A stretch of DNA of 64,000 nt, from positions 1,696,501 through 1,760,500 of the forward strand of contig NZ_CP016809.1 in assembly GCF_002741055.1 (NCBI RefSeq), given 5' to 3'. The stretch is from Paenibacillus ihbetae. Lineage in GTDB: Bacteria > Bacillota > Bacilli > Paenibacillales > Paenibacillaceae. A program made the translations under genes and the position numbers. The notes below the pieces were generated by a model, which saw only the letters and a program-made list of their open reading frames with translations, was not told the DNA's origin and ran no database searches. Numbering within the stretch: position 1 is the stretch's first letter; each line of letters opens with the position of its first letter. This document shows, piece after piece, positions 43,637 to 52,723 of this stretch.

Positions 43637-44518
43637 TTATTCCGCACTCAACGCTTCCTTCGGAACTTCGATCTTGCCTACTTCATTATGCTTGGAATAT
43701 GTGCTCTTCATCTTCATGTCGAGCGTCACCTTTTGACCTTCGGCTTCCATTTCCATCACCATGTCCAAATTGGTCGCGGTCGGCAAATAAGTATCCTTCT
43801 GGATGCCGTACTCGATATTGATGCTCTTGATGTTCATCTGCTCCATCATGGCAGCCGTCTGCGGGTCACCGCCCGCCTGACCCATCATGGACGTCGCGAG
43901 CTCTTTCAAATTATCGCCGGAAACTTCCGCCGTCAAGACGTACTTGTCACCTTCATCGGCAACCTTCATATCCTTGGCGATCGACTTGAACTGCTCGATC
44001 TGCTGCTTAGGGCCGGATGCGGTCGTATCCAGGCTGCTGCGGATTTCCTGCTCCGATTCTTCAGGAATCTTCATCCATTGTCCATCCATCAACATATAGA
44101 TGCCGTTCTCCGTAATATATTGCTTCATTTCGACTTTACCTTCCGGCGATTCCATCGTCATGTTCTGCATCATTTCCGTCGGCTCGAGCGTCACTTCCGA
44201 ATCCAGCACCATATCGATGTTCTGCTCGGCATTCTCCGTGCCTTCCACTACGATATTTTGTTTAATATCGGCCTGCATGGCAAAGCTCTTCATGCTTTGG
44301 GAAGCTTCCACCGATTTCTCCAGAAGCTCGTCAGCCGTCGGTGTTGCTTCTTTCTTCGGCTCCTCTTTGGCGTCCTCAGCCGGCGGCGTTTCCGGCGTCG
44401 TCGCTTCCTGTCCGGCAGCCGGGGTTACCGGTTCTTCCTTAGCCTCTTTGTTGTTGCCGCATGCTGCCAATCCCATAACCAAAATTGTTCCAAGTAGTAC
44501 CGCTGTCCATTTCTTCAA
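43637..44518 (-). CDS. Lipoprotein with LppX/LolA-like domain (DUF6612-like)
   Basis: A 293-residue lipoprotein with lipobox LAAC, a Pro/Glu/Ala-rich linker to about residue 62, then a beta-rich domain (MKSFAMQADIKQNIVVEG, MTMESPEGKVEMKQYI, IYMLMDGQWMKIPEES). This pattern is common in Bacillota lipoproteins of the DUF6612 type with an LppX/LolA-like fold. Role unknown. AGGAGGACATTC precedes the ATG. Confidence 0.75.
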   Translation of the reverse strand: MKKWTAVLLGTILVMGLAACGNNKEAKEEPVTPAAGQEATTPETPPAEDAKEEPKKEATPTADELLEKSVEASQSMKSFAMQADIKQNIVVEGTENAEQNIDMVLDSEVTLEPTEMMQNMTMESPEGKVEMKQYITENGIYMLMDGQWMKIPEESEQEIRSSLDTTASGPKQQIEQFKSIAKDMKVADEGDKYVLTAEVSGDNLKELATSMMGQAGGDPQTAAMMEQMNIKSINIEYGIQKDTYLPTATNLDMVMEMEAEGQKVTLDMKMKSTYSKHNEVGKIEVPKEALSAE

Positions 44519-44644
44519 AAGAATGTCCTCCTAAAATATGTATTCTCGCTTACTTACCCAAACCGAAACTTTGTTAAACAGCTGTTGCTAGATGTTTCTG
44601 AAAACTATACACTGATCCTACATCCCATCAAGGAGTGTACGCAG

Positions 44645-45202
44645 ATGGAAAACATTCTGGTCACCGGATATCGGGCCCATGAGCTCGGTATCTACAGCAA
44701 TAAGCATCAAGGCATCCCCTATATCCGCAAAGCGATAGCGAACCGGCTCATTCCGCTGCTTGAGGAAGGATTGCAATGGGTAATCACCCCCGGACAATAC
44801 GGAGTCGATCTATGGGCGATCGAGGCCGCCATCGAGCTGAAGGCATCGTATCCCCAGCTGAAGTGCTCCATTCTTACCGCCTACTTGAATCCTGAGGAGC
44901 AGTGGAACGATGACAAAAAGTCCTATTTCCAGCAGCTCATGAAGGGGGTCGACTTTTATGCCGCTGTCAGCAAGGAGCCCTATCGCGGCCCATGGCAATT
45001 CACGGCCAGGGATGATCTCCTCCTTCGCAAAACCGACGGCATCCTCCTCGTTTATGATGAAGACGCAGGCGAAGCGAGCCCGAAATTCATAAAGGAACGC
45101 GCATTAAACAAGCAGGCAAAGGACGGGTATCAGGTCCTCAGCATCGGCTCGGAAGAGATTCAATCGGTTGCCGATGAAGAGAGCATGAACCGGGACTTCT
45201 GA
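44645..45202 (+). CDS. YpsA-like SLOG-domain protein
   Basis: A 185-residue protein of the DUF1273/YpsA family in the SLOG superfamily. Typical features are ILVTGYRAHELGIYS, EGLQWVITPGQYGVDLWAIE and DGILLVYDEDAGEASPKFI. AAGGAGTG is eight bases before the ATG at 44645. YpsA has been linked to division and stress phenotypes in Bacillota, and the fold suggests nucleotide-derivative binding; the function here is not determined. Confidence 0.87.
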   Translation: MENILVTGYRAHELGIYSNKHQGIPYIRKAIANRLIPLLEEGLQWVITPGQYGVDLWAIEAAIELKASYPQLKCSILTAYLNPEEQWNDDKKSYFQQLMKGVDFYAAVSKEPYRGPWQFTARDDLLLRKTDGILLVYDEDAGEASPKFIKERALNKQAKDGYQVLSIGSEEIQSVADEESMNRDF

Positions 45203-45302
45203 TTCGAAGCTTGTGCTAAGGCGATGACCGTTTGGAAAAGAGCTTTTTTTCGTAATTTCGAAAAAGAGCTTTTTCTATATGTAAAACACATCTGCTGCAG
45301 CC

Positions 45303-46421
45303 TTATGCCAGCAAGTAATCGTCTATGCTTGTATAAGCATATCCGTGTGCGGCTGCGACCGCTTCATACGTTACTTTGCCGCCGATCACGTTGATGCCCT
45401 TGGCCAGGGCCGGATCCTGCCGGGCGGCGGATCGTATTCCTTTGTTCGCGATCTTCAGTCCATACGGAGCCGTAACGTTCGTCAATGCCAGCGTCGAGGT
45501 GCGCGCTACGGCACCAGGCATGTTGGCGACGGCATAATGGATGACGCCGTGTTTCTCGTAGGTCGGATGATCATGGGTCGTAATCCGGTCGATCGTCTCA
45601 ATAGAGCCGCCTTGATCAATCGCCACATCTACGATGACGGATCCGGGGCTCATCTCCTTGACCATCTCCTCGGTCACGAGCCGAGGGGCTCGGGCACCCG
45701 GGATAAGGACGGCTCCAACGACGAGGTCTGCCGTTTTCACCGTTTCCGCAATATGATACGGGTCCGACATAATGGTTTTTACTCTCCCCTGGAACATATC
45801 GTCCAGCTGACGAAGTCGGACCGGATTGATATCCAGAATGCTGACATCCGCGCCAAGACCGAGGGCAACCCTGGCGGCATTCGTACCGACGATGCCTCCT
45901 CCGATGACAGCTACCTTGCCTGGAGCCACGCCCGGAACGCCGCTGAGCAGCACTCCTTTGCCGCCGTGCGCCTTCTCCAGGAAATGGGCGCCGATCTGAA
46001 TGGACATTCTGCCGGCCACTTCGCTCATCGGCGTCAAGAGCGGCAAACTGCCATCCGGAAGCTGAATCGTCTCATATGCCACCGCGCATACCTTGCGGTC
46101 TACCAGTGCTTTTGTCAGCTCCGGCTCGGGAGCCAAATGCAGGTAGGTGTAGAGAATCATATCTTCTTGGAAGTAATCGTATTCCTCCTGCAGGGGTTCC
46201 TTTACTTTAACGACCATTTCGGCTTTCCATGCATCTGCGGCAGTTCCTACCACTTTCGCCCCTGCCGCGATGTAATCCTCGTCGGTGAAGCCGACGCCGA
46301 GACCGGCACCGGACTGCACCAGCACTTCGTGCCCGGCCTTTGTATAGCTGAGGACAGTGCCCGGCGTCATGCCGACACGATTCTCATTATTTTTAATTTC
46401 CTTAGGAACCCCAATGATCAT
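45303..46421 (-). CDS. ald: Alanine dehydrogenase
   Basis: A 372-residue NAD-dependent enzyme interconverting L-alanine and pyruvate plus ammonia, used in alanine catabolism and sporulation. The N-terminus [20 protein letters not shown], catalytic [12 protein letters not shown] and the NAD-binding [20 protein letters not shown] match the family end to end. GGAGGCCGCAGG precedes the ATG. It is a single-gene unit; a weak T-rich hairpin at about 45233-45275 may end it. Confidence 0.97.
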   Translation of the reverse strand: MIIGVPKEIKNNENRVGMTPGTVLSYTKAGHEVLVQSGAGLGVGFTDEDYIAAGAKVVGTAADAWKAEMVVKVKEPLQEEYDYFQEDMILYTYLHLAPEPELTKALVDRKVCAVAYETIQLPDGSLPLLTPMSEVAGRMSIQIGAHFLEKAHGGKGVLLSGVPGVAPGKVAVIGGGIVGTNAARVALGLGADVSILDINPVRLRQLDDMFQGRVKTIMSDPYHIAETVKTADLVVGAVLIPGARAPRLVTEEMVKEMSPGSVIVDVAIDQGGSIETIDRITTHDHPTYEKHGVIHYAVANMPGAVARTSTLALTNVTAPYGLKIANKGIRSAARQDPALAKGINVIGGKVTYEAVAAAHGYAYTSIDDYLLA

Positions 46422-46574
46422 CCTGCGGCCTCCTTCTTACTTAAACTTGACTCTCCACTTGCATTGTAAACCATTTCCATTGTGCACTCTTACCCGTTTT
46501 AAAGTCAAGTTTATCCATTCATAATATTGGAAAAGGAGACATCCGCTGAGGGAACTTCCGTGTTCGAATGGGTA

Positions 46575-46895
46575 CGATTTTTCGCATAAATGCATGAGGG
46601 TTGGCGCTTTCGCAATCGCTTTTGCGCGACTTTTCGTACAAAATTTCTGAGGATGGACGCTTGCGAAGTCGCTTTTCTACGACTTTCGTACAATTTTCTA
46701 AACGTTGGCACTTCCGAAGCTGCATTTATTACGACTTTTCGTACAGCTTCCGCGGATCGGCGCTTTCCCGGGCGCCTTGTGTACGGCGGCTTATCGTACA
46801 ACTTTCCCAGCCTCAACGCAAATGCTGTCCCTTTTGCCCAGCGGTTTATTGTACAACTTTCCGTGGTTGGGCACTTACCGGCCTCTCCCGGCACA
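46575..46895. repeat. Diverged 52-55-bp tandem repeats, six copies
   Basis: Copies begin at about 46575, 46627, 46680, 46732, 46787 and 46842. The shared core is CGACTTTTCGTACAA, followed by TTTC and, about 20 bases later, GGCGCTTNCG. Copies differ by 20-40% by eye. The block lies between ald and the GH4 gene. Open frames crossing it on both strands are explained by the repeats, so no CDS is called. 46422-46574 and 46896-47061 show no other feature. Confidence 0.75.
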
Positions 46896-47061
46896 CCCAA
46901 ACGACGGCCGGACCGCGGCTGCCTTCGGTGTCCCGGTGGCCGCCAGCAGATCCGCGCTTTGCTTGACGCGTCTGACCAAAAAAAGACCCCCGTCCGCATA
47001 AAGCGGCCGAAGGTCCAAGCCGTTGTTGCCGGTGATCTTGGCATCCTATGGATTCATGGTG

Positions 47062-48576
47062 CTATTCCAAGCCGTTCGATATTTTCTCCCGGTCTTTCCC
47101 CTTGTCGGATTCACCGGCATTCCGGTTCGCCTGATCCCGGTCCTGACGCATCTCCTCGATCGTCTTCACCTTCAGCCGGGCGGCGCCTTCATAGCTTCGG
47201 GTTGGAAGAAGATTGCCCGCGTCCAGCCGCTGCTTCGCTTCGGCAATGGCGTCCTTGTACTGGGGCAGCCAAGCTTCCCCGGCGACAAGCATCTCGTCAA
47301 CCAGCTGCCAGATTTCCTTCGGATTGCACACCGCCCCGACGAGCGGATCCATCATGAATGCTTGCCGGAGCAGCTGATCGTCGCCGTGCACGGCCGCTTC
47401 CACCGCTAACCGCTGTACCGAAATGCTCGCATTGCATACGGCTGCGGGGCCAAGCGGCAGCTCGCCTACGAGCGGCATGGAGATCCCGTTCCGATCGACA
47501 TACCCCGGCGCTTCGATGACGGCATCGTCCGGCAGATTGGAGATTACCCCCTGGTTGACGACGTTGAAGTGCCCGCGATAGACACGCCCGGTCTCCAAGC
47601 CTTCAATGATGTAAGAGCCGTGCTCTTCCCCGCGGTTCTCTTGCGTGTAGCGGACAGCCGGATCCTTCATCCAGTTCGGGAAATCCGTCTCAAACCAATT
47701 CCTTCCCTCCGTGCAGACACGAAGGTAGCCGCCGGTTTCTCCGTTGATCCAGCTGCCCAGGTCGATCCACTCCGGTATCTCCTCCGGGCGCTTGCGGTAC
47801 CACGGCACATATTCGCTCAAATGACCGTTGGACTCCGTGCTGTAATAGCCGAAACGCCGCAGCATATCGATCCGCACCTTCTCGGTACGGCTGTATTCCG
47901 GATGGCGCTCGAACGCCTCAAGCAGCCCCCCGGTCAAATCTCTTCCCTTGTAAGAAGCTTTAATATACCAGGTCTGATGGTTGATCCCCGCGCAGACGAT
48001 GTCCACGTCCTTCTTGTCCAGCCCGTAAACCTCGGCGATTTGATGATGGCCGTGTTGAACGCCGTGGCATAAGCCGATCGTACGAACGCCGCCGTACTTA
48101 TTGCAAGCCCATGTCAGCATCGCCATTGGGTTGGAATAGTTGAGAAGCAGCGCATCCGGCAGGCAAACCTCCCGGATATCCTCGCATATGCGAAGCATTT
48201 CGGGGATTCCGCGCTGACCGTACATAATGCCGCCCGCACACAGCGTATCGCCCACGCATTGGTCGATGCCGTATTTAAGCGGTATATCCACATCCGTCTG
48301 AAAGGCTTCCAGCCCTCCAACGCGAATCGTGCAAAAAACGTACTTGGCACCCGCCAGCGCCTCCCGCCGGTCCGTCGTCGATTGGATGGTGATCGGCAGC
48401 CCGTTCTCGTTGATGTCCCTCTGGCAGAGCTCGGTTACCATCGAGAGGTTCCGCTCGCTAATATCCGTGAAGGCAATCTGAATATTCTTAAATTCCGGTA
48501 CAATCAAGAGGTCCCGCAGCAGCCCGCGGGTAAAGCCGATGCTGCCTGCTCCGATAAACGCTATCTTAAACGACAT
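47062..48576 (-). CDS. GH4 glycosidase, alpha-galacturonidase/glucuronidase-like (CHGV type)
   Basis: A 504-residue family 4 glycoside hydrolase using NAD and a divalent metal. The Rossmann start IAFIGAGSIGFTRGLLRDLL, the NYSNPMAMLTWAC segment and the metal-site motif CHGVQHG are visible. In GH4, CHSV marks alpha-galactosidases, whereas CHGV has been described for the alpha-galacturonidase LplD, so a uronide substrate is likely. A charged C-terminal extension (about 25 residues) is unusual. It follows the AraC regulator gene on the same strand. Confidence 0.87.
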   Translation of the reverse strand: MSFKIAFIGAGSIGFTRGLLRDLLIVPEFKNIQIAFTDISERNLSMVTELCQRDINENGLPITIQSTTDRREALAGAKYVFCTIRVGGLEAFQTDVDIPLKYGIDQCVGDTLCAGGIMYGQRGIPEMLRICEDIREVCLPDALLLNYSNPMAMLTWACNKYGGVRTIGLCHGVQHGHHQIAEVYGLDKKDVDIVCAGINHQTWYIKASYKGRDLTGGLLEAFERHPEYSRTEKVRIDMLRRFGYYSTESNGHLSEYVPWYRKRPEEIPEWIDLGSWINGETGGYLRVCTEGRNWFETDFPNWMKDPAVRYTQENRGEEHGSYIIEGLETGRVYRGHFNVVNQGVISNLPDDAVIEAPGYVDRNGISMPLVGELPLGPAAVCNASISVQRLAVEAAVHGDDQLLRQAFMMDPLVGAVCNPKEIWQLVDEMLVAGEAWLPQYKDAIAEAKQRLDAGNLLPTRSYEGAARLKVKTIEEMRQDRDQANRNAGESDKGKDREKISNGLE

Positions 48577-48696
48577 TCGTTCCTCACTCCCAGCTTCAAA
48601 TATGATTGAAGCTATTGTAGCAACGAACCCGCAGTAAGCGTTATCAATATCATGACTTCTTTGCGTTCATCCGAGTCAAATATTCTAACCTGCTCT

Positions 48697-49608
48697 CTAG
48701 GAGCGCTTCCCCATCTCGTCCTGCTTCCAGGAATTCCGGTCCTTCGAATGCCGGTATTCCACCGGCGTGCTCCCCGTATATTTCTTAAACAGCAGGTGGA
48801 AATACTGCCTGCTGGAAACGCCGACGTAATCGGATATTTCATGGATGGGGATGTCGGTCTGCTCCAGCAGCAGCTTGGCTTTTTCCATTCGGATCATCGT
48901 CAAATAATCCGTGATCGTCCGGCCGGTCCCCTTCTTGAATACGCGGTGAAGATATCCCGGATGCAGATTGACCTCTGCCGCGACGTCCTTCACCTGAATG
49001 TTCCGGTCATAATTATGATGCAGGAAATCAACACATCGTTTGATGTAGGATTCGCTGGACGGAATGTCGCTGCTCTCCCGCTCCTTATAGAGCCGGGCAA
49101 TGCATACGAGCAGCTGAATAAACATCAGATGCGTCATGAGCGTTCCTTCCGTGCCGCGCTGATCAAGCTCCAGCACCAGGCTCTTCAGCACCGGGTATAC
49201 CTCTTCACGATCAGCTAGCACCACAAACGGAAAGGGCTGCCCGATCAAGGAATAGACTGCCGCTTCCTCATCCGCGATATGGCGCAGGGAGGGCGAGCTG
49301 CTCTCCCGCTCCGCAAAACCGAATTCCACGTTGAGCATGCGGCATGAAGCCGATTTGTCCACGATCAGCCGATGGGGAACCTTGGCATCCAGAATAATGA
49401 ACTCCCCTTTTCTCAGCTTGATCCCCTTCTCCTCATTTCCGTCTTTCGCTTCGATGCTGCAGGTTCCCGAAATCATATACATGATTTCCGTTGAATCATG
49501 GTGATGAAACGGCATCGTATAATCCGTCCACTGTTTGTAGTAATACGCATAAAACCGGGGAAATAAATTCCCGCTCAACAACTGCCGCTGAAACAGACTG
49601 CCAAACAT
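48697..49608 (-). CDS. AraC-family regulator with cupin sensor
   Basis: A 303-residue regulator. The N-terminal cupin region (MPFHHHDSTEIMYMISG, KLRKGEFIILDAKVPHRL) probably binds a sugar. Two HTH motifs lie at the C-terminus (VAAEVNLHPGYLHRVFKK and ISDYVGVSSRQYFHLLFKKY). GGAGG precedes the ATG at 49608. It probably activates the GH4 gene just downstream on the same strand. Confidence 0.9.
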   Translation of the reverse strand: MFGSLFQRQLLSGNLFPRFYAYYYKQWTDYTMPFHHHDSTEIMYMISGTCSIEAKDGNEEKGIKLRKGEFIILDAKVPHRLIVDKSASCRMLNVEFGFAERESSSPSLRHIADEEAAVYSLIGQPFPFVVLADREEVYPVLKSLVLELDQRGTEGTLMTHLMFIQLLVCIARLYKERESSDIPSSESYIKRCVDFLHHNYDRNIQVKDVAAEVNLHPGYLHRVFKKGTGRTITDYLTMIRMEKAKLLLEQTDIPIHEISDYVGVSSRQYFHLLFKKYTGSTPVEYRHSKDRNSWKQDEMGKRS

Positions 49609-49636
49609 GCCGCTATCCTCCAATCTCTCCCCAAGC

Positions 49637-49662
49637 AAAAAAGCCTGGCCTTAGGGCCAAGC
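49637..49662 (-). terminator. Terminator of the chemoreceptor gene
   Basis: GCCTGGCC pairs with GGCCAAGC around TTAG, followed by T6 on the minus strand. Confidence 0.85.
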
Positions 49663-49688
49663 TTATCACCAATTTCATGGTCTTGCCA

Positions 49689-51689
49689 TCAGATTTTGAA
49701 CGCCGAAACGGTATGGTTCAGCTCATCGGCCAGCTCGGCGAGAGATTGCGCGGTTGCCGCAGTCTCTTCGCTCGTCGCAGCGGTTTCCTGCGTGGAGGAT
49801 GAGATATTCTCAATCGCGGATCCCACGGATACAGCCTGAGCCGCCTGCTCTTCACTCGCAGCAGCGATGTCCATCACTTTCGCAGCAGACTCGTTCACCA
49901 TGCTGACAATGCGCTCAAAGGCTTCACCTGCCTGCTCCGTGAACCTGACGCCTTCATGCACCGCCTCCACGCTGTCGGTCGTATTTTGCTGCATGCCTTT
50001 TATAATATCGGCGATCTGTTTCGTCGCTTCTCCGCTTCGCACCGCCAGCTGGCGAACTTCATGGGCCACGACGGCGAACCCTCTGCCGTGATCTCCGGCG
50101 CGTGCGGCTTCGATCGCTGCGTTCAGCGCAAGCAGATTCGTCTGTCTTGCAATGTCATCGATCACCAGCGTAATCTCCCCGATCCGCTGCGAATCCTGCT
50201 CCAATCTTGCCACATGCTCGCGAACGCGATTCATCCCTTCAACCGATTGATGGACAACCTCTCCGCCTTCGGACGCCACCTCGGCCGTCTGGTTGACGAG
50301 CTCGGATGCCGACGAAGCGCTGCTAGCCACCGACGTAATGGCCGTGGACCATTCCTGGAACAGCTCGCTCATCGTCTGTACGGACTCGGCTTGATTGCTG
50401 CTGCCGACCGCGAGCTCCTCTGCCCCTGCAGACAGCTGCTGGGAAGCCTCCGCAACCGAAAGGGCATTGCTGTTCACCCGCCCGATCATCATCCGCATGC
50501 TCTCGCCCAGCTGCTTAAACACCCGGGACAGCGTTCCGATCTCATCGGCCTTGGCCAAGTAGGCTTCGGGGATTTCCTGCGTAAAGTCACCGCGCGACAT
50601 GGATTCGCCGATCGCAACCGCTTGACCAAGCGGCTTCACGATGGAACGGGTCAGAAGCGTAACGACAATCGCCATTTCAAGCAGGGTCACAACGCCAGCG
50701 ATAATAATCATTTGCAGCAGCTTGTCCGACTGGGCCGTAATCTCGTCGGTCGGGACAATGATTGCGACAGACCACGGCGTTTCCGATAGGCCTGTCCGGA
50801 CCGGAGTATAGAGCTTGAACAGCTCGTCATCCTGTTCGGAGTATACCTCGCCCTTGGCAATGGCATTCAAAATAACGCCGGTCGTCTCGCCCGGATAGGC
50901 TTCTTCAAGCCGCTGTCCCATCCTTCCATCCTCCGGAGAAGTTACGATCACCCCGGTATTGGAATAGATATGAGCGTAGCCGGTTTCGAACAATTTGAAT
51001 TGCTCCATCACGTTCTGCAGAGCCTCCAGCGAAACATCCACGCCAACGACTCCGATGGTCTTCCCATTCTCGATAATCGGCACGACAAGCGATGTCATCA
51101 TGATCTCTTCGCCGCCGACCTTGAAGAGGTAGGGATCCATAATAACTTCTTTTCCGCTGTTCTTCGCAAGCAGGTAAAAGTCTCCCTCACCCTCCGCGGT
51201 GTAATCATCGGTTATCAGCGTATTCTCAAGGCCGGATTTGGTTCTGGCCCAATAAGCGGTCATCCGACCGGAAGGATCGCTTCCCGGCTTGTTCCGGAAT
51301 TCCGCATCCTTGCTGTCGAAGGCATTCGGCTCCCAAATCGTCCAGATCCCTGTCCAGGAGGGATTGCCCTCTAAATTCATCCGCAGCATTTCGCTTACCG
51401 CTTCACGGTTAGCGGCGCCGCTCTGTTTCATTCCGACAAAGCTGGCGGACAACGTTCTTGCACTATTCATCACATCGTCAAGCTCCCGCTGCACAAGGGC
51501 TCCGATCTTCTCGCTTTGCGTGAAGGCCAGAGTCCTGGCGGAATCCAGCGCTTCATCCTTCGTCGTGAAGCTGATATATGTAATCATTCCCCCCAGTAAA
51601 ATCGTAATCGACCCCAGAATGACCCACATCATTCGCGTCCGAAGCTTCATTGCAAATAATGATCTCAACCTCTTCCGTAATCCCATCAA
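49689..51689 (-). CDS. Methyl-accepting chemotaxis protein with Cache sensor
   Basis: A 666-residue chemoreceptor. A membrane segment at about 21-42, an extracytoplasmic Cache domain ([41 protein letters not shown]), a second span near 330-350, HAMP and a signalling domain with the hairpin tip [20 protein letters not shown] are visible. The ligand is probably a small organic acid or amino acid. Its ATG overlaps the stop of the 41-aa ORF by four bases. Confidence 0.93.
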   Translation of the reverse strand: MMGLRKRLRSLFAMKLRTRMMWVILGSITILLGGMITYISFTTKDEALDSARTLAFTQSEKIGALVQRELDDVMNSARTLSASFVGMKQSGAANREAVSEMLRMNLEGNPSWTGIWTIWEPNAFDSKDAEFRNKPGSDPSGRMTAYWARTKSGLENTLITDDYTAEGEGDFYLLAKNSGKEVIMDPYLFKVGGEEIMMTSLVVPIIENGKTIGVVGVDVSLEALQNVMEQFKLFETGYAHIYSNTGVIVTSPEDGRMGQRLEEAYPGETTGVILNAIAKGEVYSEQDDELFKLYTPVRTGLSETPWSVAIIVPTDEITAQSDKLLQMIIIAGVVTLLEMAIVVTLLTRSIVKPLGQAVAIGESMSRGDFTQEIPEAYLAKADEIGTLSRVFKQLGESMRMMIGRVNSNALSVAEASQQLSAGAEELAVGSSNQAESVQTMSELFQEWSTAITSVASSASSASELVNQTAEVASEGGEVVHQSVEGMNRVREHVARLEQDSQRIGEITLVIDDIARQTNLLALNAAIEAARAGDHGRGFAVVAHEVRQLAVRSGEATKQIADIIKGMQQNTTDSVEAVHEGVRFTEQAGEAFERIVSMVNESAAKVMDIAAASEEQAAQAVSVGSAIENISSSTQETAATSEETAATAQSLAELADELNHTVSAFKI

Positions 51690-51811
51690 TCGTTCCCCCC
51701 GCCTCTTCTGGTTGCAGCCTTCATGATTTCCTCTTCTAGCTGAGCTAGGATGACATCAATCTCTTCGGGCGACAAGAGATCGTCCGCAGCAAATTCTAGG
51801 TCTTTTGTCAT
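51686..51811 (-). CDS. 41-aa peptide with FliM/FliY-like CheY-P-binding motif
   Basis: A short ORF starting [14 protein letters not shown]-coupled (ATGA overlap) to the chemoreceptor. It contains [14 protein letters not shown], which resembles the LSQxEIDALL motif at the N-terminus of FliM and FliY that binds phosphorylated CheY. The rest is helical and ends in TRRGGGND. The upstream purine-rich GGAAGGGTGGGGG could be a ribosome site; an ATG at 51874 would add 21 residues. It may be a real regulatory mini-protein or only a translation-coupling ORF. Confidence 0.55.
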   Translation of the reverse strand: MTKDLEFAADDLLSPEEIDVILAQLEEEIMKAATRRGGGND

Positions 51812-51903
51812 ACCGCAAGCCCCCACCCTTCCTACGTTAAGACTATATTCATCTAGTAACTTAAGCATATACACTCGTTTACGGTTCGTAACCGAAATTT
51901 TAT

Positions 51904-51917
51904 TGCGTGATCACGCA
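51904..51917. promoter_or_regulatory. Perfect 14-bp palindrome
   Basis: TGCGTGATCACGCA is fully palindromic and is followed on the plus strand by T8. It lies upstream of the mini-ORF/chemoreceptor pair and could be an operator or a terminator for read-through on the plus strand. Confidence 0.4.
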
Positions 51918-52013
51918 TTTTTTTTGCGGGGAAGATGCATCCGCCAACGCTGCTGCTTTATCGTATCCTGTCTTGGTATGAGCCTTTAGAACCCAGTCAG
52001 GGGGAAGCCACCG

Positions 52014-52676
52014 TTATTGCATTTGCACAAAATCGACATCCGACAGAATTCCGAGCTGCTTCGCCTTCATGGCGGCCTCGATGCGGGACTTGACGCTCAG
52101 CTTCTGGAACAGGCTCGTTAGACAGTACTCGAGCGATCGCTGGCTCATCATGATCGTTCCTGCAATTTCCTTATTGCTCTTGCCCCGCGCTATTTCCTTT
52201 AGAATGTCGTATTCCTTGTTCGTGATCGACTGGGCTTGGCTGCCCGGGGCACGTTCCAGCACGGTGCCGGTCGTCCGGCGCAGCTGCTTGACCAGCCCGA
52301 GCGGAAGAACGACCTCCCCCCGAAGCGCGCACCGGACCGCCGTGACAAGCTGCTCCTTTCCCGCCGTCTTCAGCACAAAGCCCGATAATCCGGCATCCAT
52401 GATCAGATTAAAATGATAGCCCACCTCAAAGCCGGTATAGATGAGCATGATGGCATCCGGCATCAGCTCAAGGATCCTCTTCGCCAAATCAATGCCGTTC
52501 ATGCCCGGCATATGCATATCGATCAGCATCACGTCGAAGTGCTGCGATGTTACGAGCTGGATTGCCTGCTCCGGCGTGCATGCGAGCGTGACCCTCATGT
52601 CCTGCTCCTGCTCAAGCAGCATTTTCGTTCCCTCCATTACGGAAGGATGGTCGTCTACCAATAAAATTTCAATCAT
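52014..52676 (-). CDS. NarL-family response regulator, ComA-like
   Basis: A 220-residue regulator. The receiver has VDDHPSVMEGTKMLLE, phospho-Asp in LIDMHMPGMNG and YTGFEV. The LuxR-type HTH is NKEIAGTIMMSQRSLEYCLT, followed by LFQKLSVKSRIEAA. These segments resemble Bacillus ComA (DDHPAVMEGTK, YTGYEV, RSIEYSLTSIFNKLNVGSR, recalled from memory). The preceding kinase gene is the likely partner. Whether it controls competence or surfactin-like genes is unknown. Confidence 0.88.
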   Translation of the reverse strand: MIEILLVDDHPSVMEGTKMLLEQEQDMRVTLACTPEQAIQLVTSQHFDVMLIDMHMPGMNGIDLAKRILELMPDAIMLIYTGFEVGYHFNLIMDAGLSGFVLKTAGKEQLVTAVRCALRGEVVLPLGLVKQLRRTTGTVLERAPGSQAQSITNKEYDILKEIARGKSNKEIAGTIMMSQRSLEYCLTSLFQKLSVKSRIEAAMKAKQLGILSDVDFVQMQ

Positions 52677-52723
52677 CGCTTAACCCCCTCTATCTGCAGC
52701 CTGCCGCCCTAGGCCAGGCTTAC

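Noticed and set aside
45345..46469. A 374-codon plus-strand open frame opposite ald
   Set aside because: Shadow of alanine dehydrogenase, which matches its family end to end on the other strand.
46511..47357. Long open frames on both strands (178-255 codons) between ald and the GH4 gene
   Set aside because: They cross the 52-55-bp repeat block and have repeat-driven, Arg/Ser/Phe-rich translations with no ribosome site or family match.
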